Positions 15,090 to 22,248 of a DNA stretch of 44,572 bases are shown piece by piece; positions within the stretch are counted from its first letter, which is position 1, and each line of letters begins with the position of its first letter. Source of the DNA: a virus. The notes below the pieces were generated by a model that was given only the letters and a program-made list of their open reading frames with translations, made no database searches and was not told the DNA's origin. The position numbers and the translations under genes are program-made. Where the stretch lies: IMG/VR virus record IMGVR_UViG_3300033141_004333, positions 1 to 44,572 of that record. One strand, written 5' to 3'.

Positions 15090-15470
15090 ATGCTTAAAAC
15101 TCCAATATATGCAAAACTCCTCCTCTTATTAGACACAAGTCCTTACTATATAGGTGACATTGCACATGATCTGTATGGAAAGGATTCAAAGAGAAACAGA
15201 GATAGAGCTCATGTTATGATCGAAAATACGAGGAAACTTGGATGGAACGTTGTACAAAGTCAACGTGCGTGTTTCGAACTTTCAACAGACCATTTTTCCC
15301 TTTTAGACAATCAAGATGTCAAAGATATAATGCTAAACTGGCGAGGGAGTTCTATGACACCGGAATATGTAGATTTTGAACTTCTCAGGTATAAGACTAT
15401 ACGTCGGGTCAAGAATATAGATGCGGATAATGATACCGACAAACTCAAACAGAAAGAAGGTGTAGAATGA
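15090..15470 (+). CDS. Hypothetical protein, possible winged-helix fold
   Basis: 126 residues with GAAAGGAT upstream. The first 60 residues (KLLLLLDTSPYYIGDIAHDLYGKDSK, then RAHVMIENTRKLGWNVV) have the helix order of a winged-helix DNA-binding domain, in which IGDIAHDLYG would be the turn. The C terminus is charged and probably disordered. The stop overlaps the LRR gene start (ATGA), so it may regulate or accompany that protein. Function is not known. Confidence 0.45.
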   Translation: MLKTPIYAKLLLLLDTSPYYIGDIAHDLYGKDSKRNRDRAHVMIENTRKLGWNVVQSQRACFELSTDHFSLLDNQDVKDIMLNWRGSSMTPEYVDFELLRYKTIRRVKNIDADNDTDKLKQKEGVE

Positions 15471-15645
15471 AAGTGGAAAATGAAATTACAGATAAAAGAC
15501 TGGAAACCGCAATCAAAAGACAATTACGAATTGTAGACTCAGAACAAATAACAAAAGCAGACTTGCTTGGGTTGACTAAATTAGAGGCATCTTGGGAAGG
15601 CATTAAGAGCTTAAAGGGTCTTGAGTATGCAGTAAACTTGACGGA
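15467..15645 (+). repeat. Duplicated LRR-cap DNA, copy A
   Basis: The LRR N-cap coding sequence recurs at 16535-16713 with only scattered base changes, most at the variable cap residues. The 66-base LRR units that follow are also similar to each other. The two copies are about 1.07 kb apart in direct orientation, separated by the YopX coding sequence. This arrangement could recombine to add or delete repeats. Confidence 0.75.
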
Positions 15646-16117
15646 CTTGAACCTGTGGGGTAACAAAATCATTGATGTATCACCGTTGGCCGGTTTGGTA
15701 AATTTGAAGATTTTGTCCCTATCGGATAACAAAATCATTGATATATTACCGTTGGCTGGTTTGAAAAATTTGACGGGCTTGTCCCTATCGGACAATAAAA
15801 TCATTAATATATTACCACTGGCAGGTTTAGTAAACTTGACGGGCTTGTACCTGTCGGATAATAATATCACCGATATATCACCATTGGTTGGTTTAGTAAA
15901 CTTGAAGAGCTTGTACCTGCGGGATAACAAAATCATTGATATATCGCCATTGGCTGGTTTGAAAAATTTGACGGACTTGTACCTGTCGGGTAATAATATC
16001 ATTGATATATCACCATTGACTGGTTTGGTAAACTTAACGGACTTGTCTCTGTGGAATAATAACATTACCGATGTGTCACCGTTGGCTGGCTTGGTAAACT
16101 TGAAGATTTATTCTTAA
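15467..16117 (+). CDS. Leucine-rich-repeat protein, internalin-type
   Basis: 216 residues. A 55-residue N-terminal cap (MKVENEITDKRLETAIKRQL) is followed by seven full 22-residue LRRs and a partial one, each of the type LVNLTxLxLSxNxIxDISPLAG. This is the SDS22/internalin repeat consensus, which forms a curved protein-binding surface. No signal peptide or membrane segment is seen, so it should act in the host cytoplasm. LRR proteins bind other proteins; an anti-host or anti-defence decoy role is inference. It was the apparent source, or sister, of the LRR block fused to YopX in the next gene. Confidence 0.8.
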   Translation: MKVENEITDKRLETAIKRQLRIVDSEQITKADLLGLTKLEASWEGIKSLKGLEYAVNLTDLNLWGNKIIDVSPLAGLVNLKILSLSDNKIIDILPLAGLKNLTGLSLSDNKIINILPLAGLVNLTGLYLSDNNITDISPLVGLVNLKSLYLRDNKIIDISPLAGLKNLTDLYLSGNNIIDISPLTGLVNLTDLSLWNNNITDVSPLAGLVNLKIYS

Positions 16118-16171
16118 TATGAAATAAAGCTAAGGCATAGATTGCTGATACTGGTGTGAAAGGAAAAGGCA

Positions 16172-17056
16172 ATGCGTGAGATAGAATTTAGAGGCAAACA
16201 AACGCTGACTGGCGAGTGGATTTATGGTAGTTTGTTACAATACAAAGGGTTGAATTATAAAATACAATCGTTTATTATGCCGGACGGAATTTATGGAGTC
16301 ACAATAGAGGTTGACGCTGCTACTATAGGGCAATATATCGGACTAAAAGACAAGAACGGCGTTAAGATATTTGAAGGGGATATAGTAACTTTTAATGATT
16401 ACCAAGGATACGTTAAGTATTTTGATAGTAGTTTTGAGGTGATGTCAGACGGGACAAAATTTTATGACATGATGGGGCCAAAGTTCTCTTGGCACAAATT
16501 AGAAGTAATTGGAAATGTCCACAACAATAAGGAAATGAAAGTGGAAAATGAAATTACAGATAAAAGACTGGAAACCGCAATCAAAAAACAATTACGAATT
16601 GTAGACTCAGAACCGATAACAAAAGCGGACATGTTTAGGTTGACTAAATTAAATGTACCTTGGAGAGACATTAAGAGCTTAAAGGGTCTTGAGTATGCGG
16701 TAAACTTGAAGTACTTGAACCTGTGGGGTAACAAAATCACCGATATATCTCCGTTAGCTGACTTGAAAAACTTGAAGAACTTGAACCTACGGGACAATAA
16801 AATCATTGATATATTACCACTGGCAGGTTTAGTAAATTTGACGGGCTTGGACTTGTCGAGTAATAACATCGTCGATATATCACTGTTAGCTAGTTTGAAA
16901 AATTTGAAGGATTTGTACTTGTCGGGTAATAATATCACCGATATATCATCTTTGGCTAGTTTGGTAAACTTAAAGAGCTTGTCCCTGTGGGGTAATAAAA
17001 TCATTGATGTATCATCTTTGGCTGGCTTGAAAAACTTGAAGATTCATTCTTTATGA
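16172..17056 (+). CDS. YopX-domain protein fused to LRR domain
   Basis: 294 residues. Residues 1-121 form a complete phage YopX domain (MREIEFRGKQTLTGEWIYGS, IGQYIGLKDKNGVKIFEGDIV, HKLEVIGNVHNNKE). At residue 122 the sequence becomes MKVENEITDKRLETAIKKQL, a near copy of the start of the preceding LRR protein. Five full 22-residue repeats and a partial one follow. Normal YopX proteins stop at about this point, so the fusion removed a stop codon. The internal ATG (16535) has AAGG only two bases upstream and is a poor independent start. The function of YopX is not established. Confidence 0.78.
   Translation: MREIEFRGKQTLTGEWIYGSLLQYKGLNYKIQSFIMPDGIYGVTIEVDAATIGQYIGLKDKNGVKIFEGDIVTFNDYQGYVKYFDSSFEVMSDGTKFYDMMGPKFSWHKLEVIGNVHNNKEMKVENEITDKRLETAIKKQLRIVDSEPITKADMFRLTKLNVPWRDIKSLKGLEYAVNLKYLNLWGNKITDISPLADLKNLKNLNLRDNKIIDILPLAGLVNLTGLDLSSNNIVDISLLASLKNLKDLYLSGNNITDISSLASLVNLKSLSLWGNKIIDVSSLAGLKNLKIHSL
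16535..16713 (+). repeat. Duplicated LRR-cap DNA, copy B (fused to YopX)
   Basis: Direct repeat of 15467-15645. Here it is joined in frame to the end of the YopX coding sequence rather than beginning its own gene. Confidence 0.75.
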
Positions 17057-17092
17057 AATAAAGCTAACAGACATTTAGAAAAGGAGACACGA

Positions 17093-17215
17093 ATCATATA
17101 TATCGGAGACGAAACGTTAAACCCACATCTTTTGACATTTCAACAAGTCTTAAAGGAGGCACAAAGTCTGATAGGTAAATATGAGAAAGATTCAAAGTTA
17201 GATAGGGAAGCATGA
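17093..17215 (+). CDS. Possible 40-residue ORF lacking a standard start
   Basis: AAAAGGAGACACGA is a strong ribosome binding site, but it is followed by ATC ATA instead of ATG. The frame then reads IIYIGDETLNPHLLTFQQVL and onward in well-formed, coding-like sequence to TGA at 17213. Initiation at ATC or ATA, or a degraded gene that lost its start, would explain it. No family is recognised. Confidence 0.3.
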   Translation: MIYIGDETLNPHLLTFQQVLKEAQSLIGKYEKDSKLDREA

Positions 17216-17252
17216 AATTCTTCATAAGATAGTAAAAAGGAAAAAAGAAAAT

Positions 17253-17286
17253 GTGAAAGGGAGTTTAAATATTGAACGTTATGGTA
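17253..17286 (+). promoter_or_regulatory. Two-box promoter-like motif, copy 2
   Basis: Second copy of the TGAAAG.GA.TTTAAA/ACGTTATG.TA motif, without gaps relative to copies at 6411 and 43537. It lies in a gap and ends 28 bases before the start of the 77-residue gene at 17315, upstream of the packaging genes. Confidence 0.6.
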
Positions 17287-17314
17287 GTAGAAGGGATAAA
17301 AGGTGTAAATAATT

Positions 17315-17548
17315 ATGGGTGAACTAGGGGCAAAGATTATAGACTATTTGCAAGCTCAATCTGAAATTTGTGATGAGTGGGTAACTGCCCAATGGATAGA
17401 TAACAAACTTAATATTACTTTAAAAATTTCTAGTCAAGAATATTATAATTTATTATGTAATATGGTTGAAAAGGGTTTTATTATTCAAGATCATCATGGT
17501 TATAAAATTAAAAAAGTTTCTCTCCCTCCGGAATCCGGCAAGGGTTGA
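17315..17548 (+). CDS. Small winged-helix-like protein
   Basis: 77 residues. IIDYLQAQSEICDEWVTAQWIDNKL, then SSQEYYNLLCNMVEKGFIIQ, then a beta-hairpin-like end (DHHGYKIKKVSLPP), follow the helix-helix-wing order of a wHTH domain. No family is certain. It lies just downstream of a promoter-like motif and before the terminase genes, so a regulator of late transcription or a packaging accessory are possibilities. Confidence 0.45.
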   Translation: MGELGAKIIDYLQAQSEICDEWVTAQWIDNKLNITLKISSQEYYNLLCNMVEKGFIIQDHHGYKIKKVSLPPESGKG

Positions 17549-17663
17549 TCCACAATCGCTTTTGCTGGGTTCTTTTTATAAAAGAATTTAGGAATGGACA
17601 AAAGATAATATGTGTTAAGAAAAGGAATTCAATCACTGAAACTTAAATTGAATTTGGTACACA

Positions 17664-17704
17664 GTGGTAGTATAAGAAAAATAAGGGGTTACCAAAACTA
17701 CCAC
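17664..17704. promoter_or_regulatory. Inverted repeat upstream of terminase genes
   Basis: GTGGTAGT (17664-17671) and ACTACCAC (17697-17704) are perfect 8-base complements. The 234-base gap 17549-17782 also holds a CCGG-AAT-CCGG mini-hairpin right at the previous stop, and a tandem CATGTTTTTT repeat near 17730. Packaging initiation sites and late promoters commonly lie just before terminase genes, but nothing here identifies one. Confidence 0.35.
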
Positions 17705-17782
17705 AAATTAAGTAGGGGCTAAACATTTCATGTTTTTTCATGTTTTTTACATTAATATAAAAAGGTAGTATATATGTAATGT

Positions 17783-18103
17783 TTGGGTTATGGAATGGGA
17801 AATAATATAGATAAGCATAAACTTGAGGATATGGTTTCTCCTACTCTTGCTCTTAGGCATTATAAACTTCAAGAAACATTATGGACAGAAATTCCAAAAC
17901 AGTTGCTAAAAATTATAAAGTCAAAAAGGGCAACTCTCCAAAATAAAATGGAGGCAATCCGATTACTTAAGGATATTAACAAACTTCATCTCACTCAACT
18001 CCAAACAGCCTATCGGTTGCATGAATTAGGTGTATTATATGAAGATGAGGTAAAACTTATTAGAGTACCGCTAAGGGGATTAGGTGAAACAAACAAAGAT
18101 TGA
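17783..18103 (+). CDS. Possible small terminase subunit
   Basis: About 106 residues, or 102 if the ATG at 17795 is used instead of TTG 17783. It is almost wholly helical, with MVSPTLALRHYKLQETLW, IPKQLLKIIKSKRATLQNKMEAIRL and DINKLHLTQLQTAY. Its position directly before, and overlapping, the large terminase gene is the usual place for TerS, and helical content fits. No clear helix-turn-helix is seen and it is shorter than most TerS, so the assignment rests mainly on position. Confidence 0.45.
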   Translation: MGYGMGNNIDKHKLEDMVSPTLALRHYKLQETLWTEIPKQLLKIIKSKRATLQNKMEAIRLLKDINKLHLTQLQTAYRLHELGVLYEDEVKLIRVPLRGLGETNKD

Positions 18104-19502
18104 TATGGAGGGGATGATTCAACCATGGTCTGGTGGTCAACAGCAATTTGCTGAAGATTGGGAACATCAAATCATTGGGCTTGAAGGTGGTTGGATGTCG
18201 GGCAAAACTTTTATTGGTGCAAGAAAGTTAATCACTCTTCATGTTTATAATGCTTTTAATTTAGATACTGGACAACCAACTTATGTGCCTTCTTCCGCTA
18301 TTTCTCCAACTTATTCTAATGCTATGGATTTTCAAATACCAGAACTTATTGATTCTGCCAAAGAATCGGGATTAACAACAAGATGGAAAGCGGTAGGGTC
18401 AATCTCCAGTGGTAGGTATTCAGGACCAGCATTAATTCTACCTGATTTAGGAACAGCAGATAACCCCTCTGTAATATTAGTTAGAACTGCTGAAAGACCT
18501 GGAACTATTACTGGTTGGCAAGCTGGTGCTGGTTGGGGTGATGAGCCAGCAAGATGGAAAGAAGACGAGGTGGATCCACGGAATGATGCTTATACTCAAT
18601 TTTTGGGTAGGATAAGACATCCCAAAGCCAATTTTGTTCAAAGAATGTTTACTTATACTAATGAAGGGGATAACACTAAAATATATAAGGAGATGCACTC
18701 CGGACAAGCTGCTTTATATAGAGCAACAACTAAAGATAACCCCTTAGCGATAGGTTTTTATGATGAGATGAAGAAAAATCTTAATAAGCAGTTAATTAAT
18801 CAATATCTAGAAGGTGGTGCAGCAGCTCTTAGGGGTGGTCGAGTTTATCCATCATTTAATAGGCGGTTACATATTAATGATAGTTTAAGGTTGAAAAAGG
18901 AACTTCCTCTTCACCTTTCAGTTGATTTTAATATTGCTCCAGGTATGCATTTTGAGATTGGGCAAGTTCATAATGAACATAATAAAAATTGGATGTTTAC
19001 TACTGTTCATGAGATTTATGCTCCCCGATTGAGTGTTAGGGAGGGAATGGTATTGTTTTATAAATTAATTGAAGATTTAGGTGGTTGGCAATGGCCAATG
19101 CTTTATATATATGGTGATGCTTCTGGTAATTCTGAATGGTCTGGGACTGGTGAAAGTAATATTTCCATTCTTCAAGATGCTCTTCTAAAGAGAGAATATC
19201 CTTATCAGCTTAGAATCCCCAAGAGCAATCCAATGGTTGTAGATAGGATTAATGCAGTAGAATTAGCCCTATTGGATGCGGATAGGAAGGTACATTGGCA
19301 ATGTCATCCTCGATGTAATCGACTTATTGATGATCGACAATACCTTAAACGAGATGCGGGAGGACAAATAGATAAAAAGGATAAAAAGCTTAGTCATGCT
19401 TCAGATGCTGATGATTATCGTATAGAGTATATGAAACCGGTTCGGGTGGTACGTCGTGTAACACCAAGAGGACAATTTTCTGTTGAGGCAGGAGTAGCAT
19501 AA
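18084..19502 (+). CDS. terL: Large terminase subunit
   Basis: DNA-packaging motor, 472 residues. The ATPase half has Walker A GGWMSGKT (residues 35-42) and a Walker B-like GAGWGDEPAR (about 151). The RNase H-like nuclease half shows SVDFNIAPG (about 279), IYGDASGN (about 342) and SHASDADDY (about 436), supplying the metal-binding Asp residues. The start GTG 18084 has AGGGG upstream and overlaps the previous gene; ATG 18105 or 18117 are alternatives. It overlaps the portal gene start, as expected for motor and portal translated together. Confidence 0.9.
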   Translation: MKQTKIDMEGMIQPWSGGQQQFAEDWEHQIIGLEGGWMSGKTFIGARKLITLHVYNAFNLDTGQPTYVPSSAISPTYSNAMDFQIPELIDSAKESGLTTRWKAVGSISSGRYSGPALILPDLGTADNPSVILVRTAERPGTITGWQAGAGWGDEPARWKEDEVDPRNDAYTQFLGRIRHPKANFVQRMFTYTNEGDNTKIYKEMHSGQAALYRATTKDNPLAIGFYDEMKKNLNKQLINQYLEGGAAALRGGRVYPSFNRRLHINDSLRLKKELPLHLSVDFNIAPGMHFEIGQVHNEHNKNWMFTTVHEIYAPRLSVREGMVLFYKLIEDLGGWQWPMLYIYGDASGNSEWSGTGESNISILQDALLKREYPYQLRIPKSNPMVVDRINAVELALLDADRKVHWQCHPRCNRLIDDRQYLKRDAGGQIDKKDKKLSHASDADDYRIEYMKPVRVVRRVTPRGQFSVEAGVA

Positions 19503-20887
19503 TGGCAAAAGAAGAATTAGATCAACAAAAACCCATCTTGGGAGAGACCACAAAGAAACAAGCAGCGGGTGTGTATTCTTCTTTTATTGATGTTTTTAAT
19601 ATTTCTTCGGGGACGTTTGATATTTACAGAAAAATGAGAACCAATCCTACTATAGCGTTAGCTCGTGTAGTTGCTACTGCTCCAATTAAGACCTCTAATT
19701 ATTCTATTAAGTCTGAGGATGATGTTAATGAGGGTATGATTGGATTCATTCAAAAGCAGATAGATGAATTATGGCCTTTGCTTATTGAAAATATTTTATA
19801 TTCTTTGGATTATGGATTTCAATCATTTGAGAAGGTTTGGGACGTAAAAATAATAGATGGATCTCCTAGATATATATTACGAAAATTAAAACCTCTTGTA
19901 CCTGATCAAATAAAAGTGATTTTTGACAGAGAGTATGGTAATTTTGCGGGTTTGAAACAAAATGATGTGTATTTATTACCTAATAAGTGTTTTCATTATA
20001 TTTATGATGGGGAAGCTGGCAACTATTATGGCAGAAGCAGACATGAAAATATTAGGGAATACGCCTGGGAACCTTGGGTTGATATTGCTAAAAAGCAACG
20101 ACAATATGCTGGTAAGATAGCTGGTGTGATTCCTCTTATTAAATATCCAATTGGTAAGAGTATGGATGCAACGGGAACGGAAACTTCAAATTTTGAAATA
20201 GCTAAAGCCATTCTTAGCTCTTTAGGGACTGGTAAAGGTGTGGCAATGCCACAAGAAATAGTGTCTTGGGCTAGAGATCTTGCTAGGCAGGGGGTTGACC
20301 CTGAACAGTTTGCAGCGTGGCATATTTCTTTTTTAGAAACAAAAGGACAACATGCAACAGGATTTGTTAATACATTACGACATTATGAGAGTTTAATTCT
20401 TAGGGGATGGATTATACCGGAAAGAGCAGCTACTGAAGGTCAATTTGGAACAAAAGCAGAAGCTGGAAAACATGGAGATCTTACCCTAGTTATGGCGGAT
20501 CTGGTTTTTCAAGATATCATTAGATGTGTTAATTGGTATATAATTAATCCTCTTCTTGTATACAATTTCGGTCTGGATAGTGAAAATAAAGTATGGTTAG
20601 AACGTGCCGGTCTTGATCCTGCGTTGACTGCATTTTTTAGAAGTATAGTGGAAAAAGTATTAGCTGCTCCGAGCAATGTTGATCTTTTCCAGACGTGGCT
20701 TGATGTTGATGCAATGTTAGATCAAGTTGGATTACCAAAAGGACAGGAACAGATTAATACAGAAGAAATTATTCCCCAAAGAGAAGAAGATGAGGGGGAA
20801 ATACCTCAAGGAGACCAGCTAAAAAAAATTAAAGAAGTTTATGCTTTGATAGGAAAGGGGTACCCTAATACCATTAAAGGTTCTTAA
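19502..20887 (+). CDS. Mu gp29-like portal protein (DUF935)
   Basis: 461 residues. YRKMRTNPTIALARVVATAPI, the long helical segment ending NILYSLDYGFQSFEKVW, LKPLVPDQIKV, GNYYGRSRHENIREYAWEPW and the TEGQFGTKAEAGKHG region follow the DUF935 portal family. This protein forms the dodecameric ring at the capsid vertex through which DNA is pumped. The last residues (KGYPNTIKGS) are encoded by a copy of the 87-base dispersed element, so the natural C terminus may have been replaced. Confidence 0.88.
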   Translation: MAKEELDQQKPILGETTKKQAAGVYSSFIDVFNISSGTFDIYRKMRTNPTIALARVVATAPIKTSNYSIKSEDDVNEGMIGFIQKQIDELWPLLIENILYSLDYGFQSFEKVWDVKIIDGSPRYILRKLKPLVPDQIKVIFDREYGNFAGLKQNDVYLLPNKCFHYIYDGEAGNYYGRSRHENIREYAWEPWVDIAKKQRQYAGKIAGVIPLIKYPIGKSMDATGTETSNFEIAKAILSSLGTGKGVAMPQEIVSWARDLARQGVDPEQFAAWHISFLETKGQHATGFVNTLRHYESLILRGWIIPERAATEGQFGTKAEAGKHGDLTLVMADLVFQDIIRCVNWYIINPLLVYNFGLDSENKVWLERAGLDPALTAFFRSIVEKVLAAPSNVDLFQTWLDVDAMLDQVGLPKGQEQINTEEIIPQREEDEGEIPQGDQLKKIKEVYALIGKGYPNTIKGS

Positions 20888-20931
20888 GGGCAAGGGAACG
20901 CAACTCCGTTGTCTTCCTTTTGAAAGGAAAT
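20857..20931 (+). repeat. 87-bp dispersed element, copy 2 (+)
   Basis: The most diverged copy, about 75 bases alignable. The core is identical to the other copies. Substitutions elsewhere keep pairing: TTCCTTT/AAAGGAA here against TTCTTTT/AAAAGGAA in copy 1, and AAGG/CCTT against AAAG/CTTT. It overlaps the portal stop codon and supplies the AAAGGAAA ribosome binding site of the next small gene, so its hairpin could mask that site. Confidence 0.72.
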
Positions 20932-20936
20932 AAATT

Positions 20937-21086
20937 ATGTCTTTTATTATTATATGTTTTCTTAGTTTTATAGGGTTAGCGTTGCTTTTAATTGAGCACA
21001 GGATATATAAAATTAGGGTAGTATCAGAAAAGCAAGTTGAGTTATTGGAGATTTTAATAGATGCCGTTCGCAACAAAACAAGCTAA
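20937..21086 (+). CDS. Small single-span membrane protein
   Basis: 49 residues: MSFIIICFLSFIGLALLLIE is one hydrophobic span, followed by a charged helix (HRIYKIRVVSEKQVELLEIL). GAAAGGAAA precedes it at good spacing. It overlaps the gpF-like gene by 26 bases in another frame. Possible roles are a small holin or membrane accessory, but nothing specific is visible. Confidence 0.45.
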   Translation: MSFIIICFLSFIGLALLLIEHRIYKIRVVSEKQVELLEILIDAVRNKTS

Positions 21087-22056
21087 AAAGAGATCTCGTG
21101 TTATATATCGAGAAATGAAGTATCTAGAAGGCATTGGTCAAAGAAAAGCTCGAATGATTGCTAACCAAATAATAGTAGAGGGTTTACGTGCTATAAAATA
21201 TGGTGGGGAACTTTTGAAAGTGCTTAAACCTGGAATTGAGAACTTTCGTAAATTATTGGTCGCAGCTATGGTTACAGCACATTTGACTGGAAGATATAGA
21301 GCATTAGTAAATATATCCCCTAGATTAAGGGTTAAACAAAAAGGTTTGGCAACTGATTCATATGCTGGTGCGGTTCAGTTTATGAGACAAAGAATGGACA
21401 TTACACCAGAAGAGTATGCTGAACTTAAGCAATTATATGGGGATACAGCACTAGATGTGACTCGTGGTTTGTCAACACAATTGGAAATTAACAGTAAACA
21501 AGCAATGTTAGAAGCCGTACAATCTGGAGAACATGTTAGCGAATCAATGAAGAAACTGCGAGCAGCTTTTGACGCAGGTGGTGTAACTCCTAATAATCCT
21601 TATTTATTAGAGAATTTAGTTCGAACGCAAACAGCTTTAGCTTATAGTGTTGGTAGATGGAATGTCAATTCTGATCCTGATATACAAGAAATATTATGGG
21701 GCTATGAATATAGTACGGTAGGAGATGATCGAGTAAGACCTAGCCATGAAGGGATGGAGGGTACTAGACTTCCTAAAGAAGATTCTTTTTGGGAGATCAA
21801 CTGGCCACCTAACGGATTTTCTTGTCGTTGTACTGTTATAGAAATATTTAAAGATCAAACTAAATTAGCAACTCTTCAAAGACCACAACCGGTTGTTGAT
21901 AAAAATGGTGTAGAGGTAATACCTGGAGCAGATAAGGGTTGGGGTTTCAATCCTGCTGTAGTGAAAAAGGAGGGTTTAAAGACAGGACCTTTGAAGACTA
22001 AGTTACCATTAAAGAAAAAGAAAGGAAATGAAAAGTATGACTACAAAAATTATTAA
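21061..22056 (+). CDS. Mu gpF-like head morphogenesis protein
   Basis: 331 residues. The C-terminal domain has YEYSTVGDDRVRPSHEGMEGT (about 218-238) and INWPPNGFSCRCTV (about 249-262), the signature of the phage Mu F-like / SPP1 gp7 family. These minor head proteins associate with the portal and aid capsid assembly or DNA ejection. The N-terminal two thirds are helical and basic. Gene order portal then gpF-like is conserved in Mu-like head modules. Confidence 0.85.
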   Translation: MPFATKQAKKRSRVIYREMKYLEGIGQRKARMIANQIIVEGLRAIKYGGELLKVLKPGIENFRKLLVAAMVTAHLTGRYRALVNISPRLRVKQKGLATDSYAGAVQFMRQRMDITPEEYAELKQLYGDTALDVTRGLSTQLEINSKQAMLEAVQSGEHVSESMKKLRAAFDAGGVTPNNPYLLENLVRTQTALAYSVGRWNVNSDPDIQEILWGYEYSTVGDDRVRPSHEGMEGTRLPKEDSFWEINWPPNGFSCRCTVIEIFKDQTKLATLQRPQPVVDKNGVEVIPGADKGWGFNPAVVKKEGLKTGPLKTKLPLKKKKGNEKYDYKNY

Positions 22057-22099
22057 AGGAATTACAACTCATACTGTTAAAATTATAGAAGTGTTATAA
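22037..22099 (+). CDS. Very small ORF, 20 residues
   Basis: ATG 22037 lies inside the end of the gpF-like gene with AAAGGAAATG upstream. It encodes MTTKIIKGITTHTVKIIEVL and stops as TAATG with the next small gene. No other evidence; it may serve mainly to couple translation. Confidence 0.3.
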   Translation: MTTKIIKGITTHTVKIIEVL

Positions 22100-22248
22100 T
22101 GGTTAAAAAAATAAAACTTAGTTCAGAATTTTCTGCTAGAATGTCTGTTCCTTTAGAGATTGAAACAAATCCAACTAAGATTAAAAGAATTAAAAAGATG
22201 TTAGAGGAAATCCGCTCTATTGATTTAAAATTATGTGAGAAAAAATAA
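22099..22248 (+). CDS. Small basic hypothetical protein
   Basis: 49 residues: MVKKIKLSSEFSARMSVPLE, then a Lys-rich helix (KIKRIKKMLEEIRSIDLKL). It is chained to both neighbours by TAATG overlaps, which supports translation. No family is recognised; it probably belongs to the head-assembly module. Confidence 0.45.
   Translation: MVKKIKLSSEFSARMSVPLEIETNPTKIKRIKKMLEEIRSIDLKLCEKK

Noticed and set aside
15445-17004. Long antisense open frames opposite the LRR genes
   Set aside because: They mirror the LRR repeat on the other strand, with low-complexity products, no ribosome binding sites and no family match.
15640-17045. CRISPR-like or simple tandem DNA repeats
   Set aside because: The 66-base periodicity is the coding sequence of 22-residue leucine-rich repeats in two genes, with no spacer/repeat alternation.
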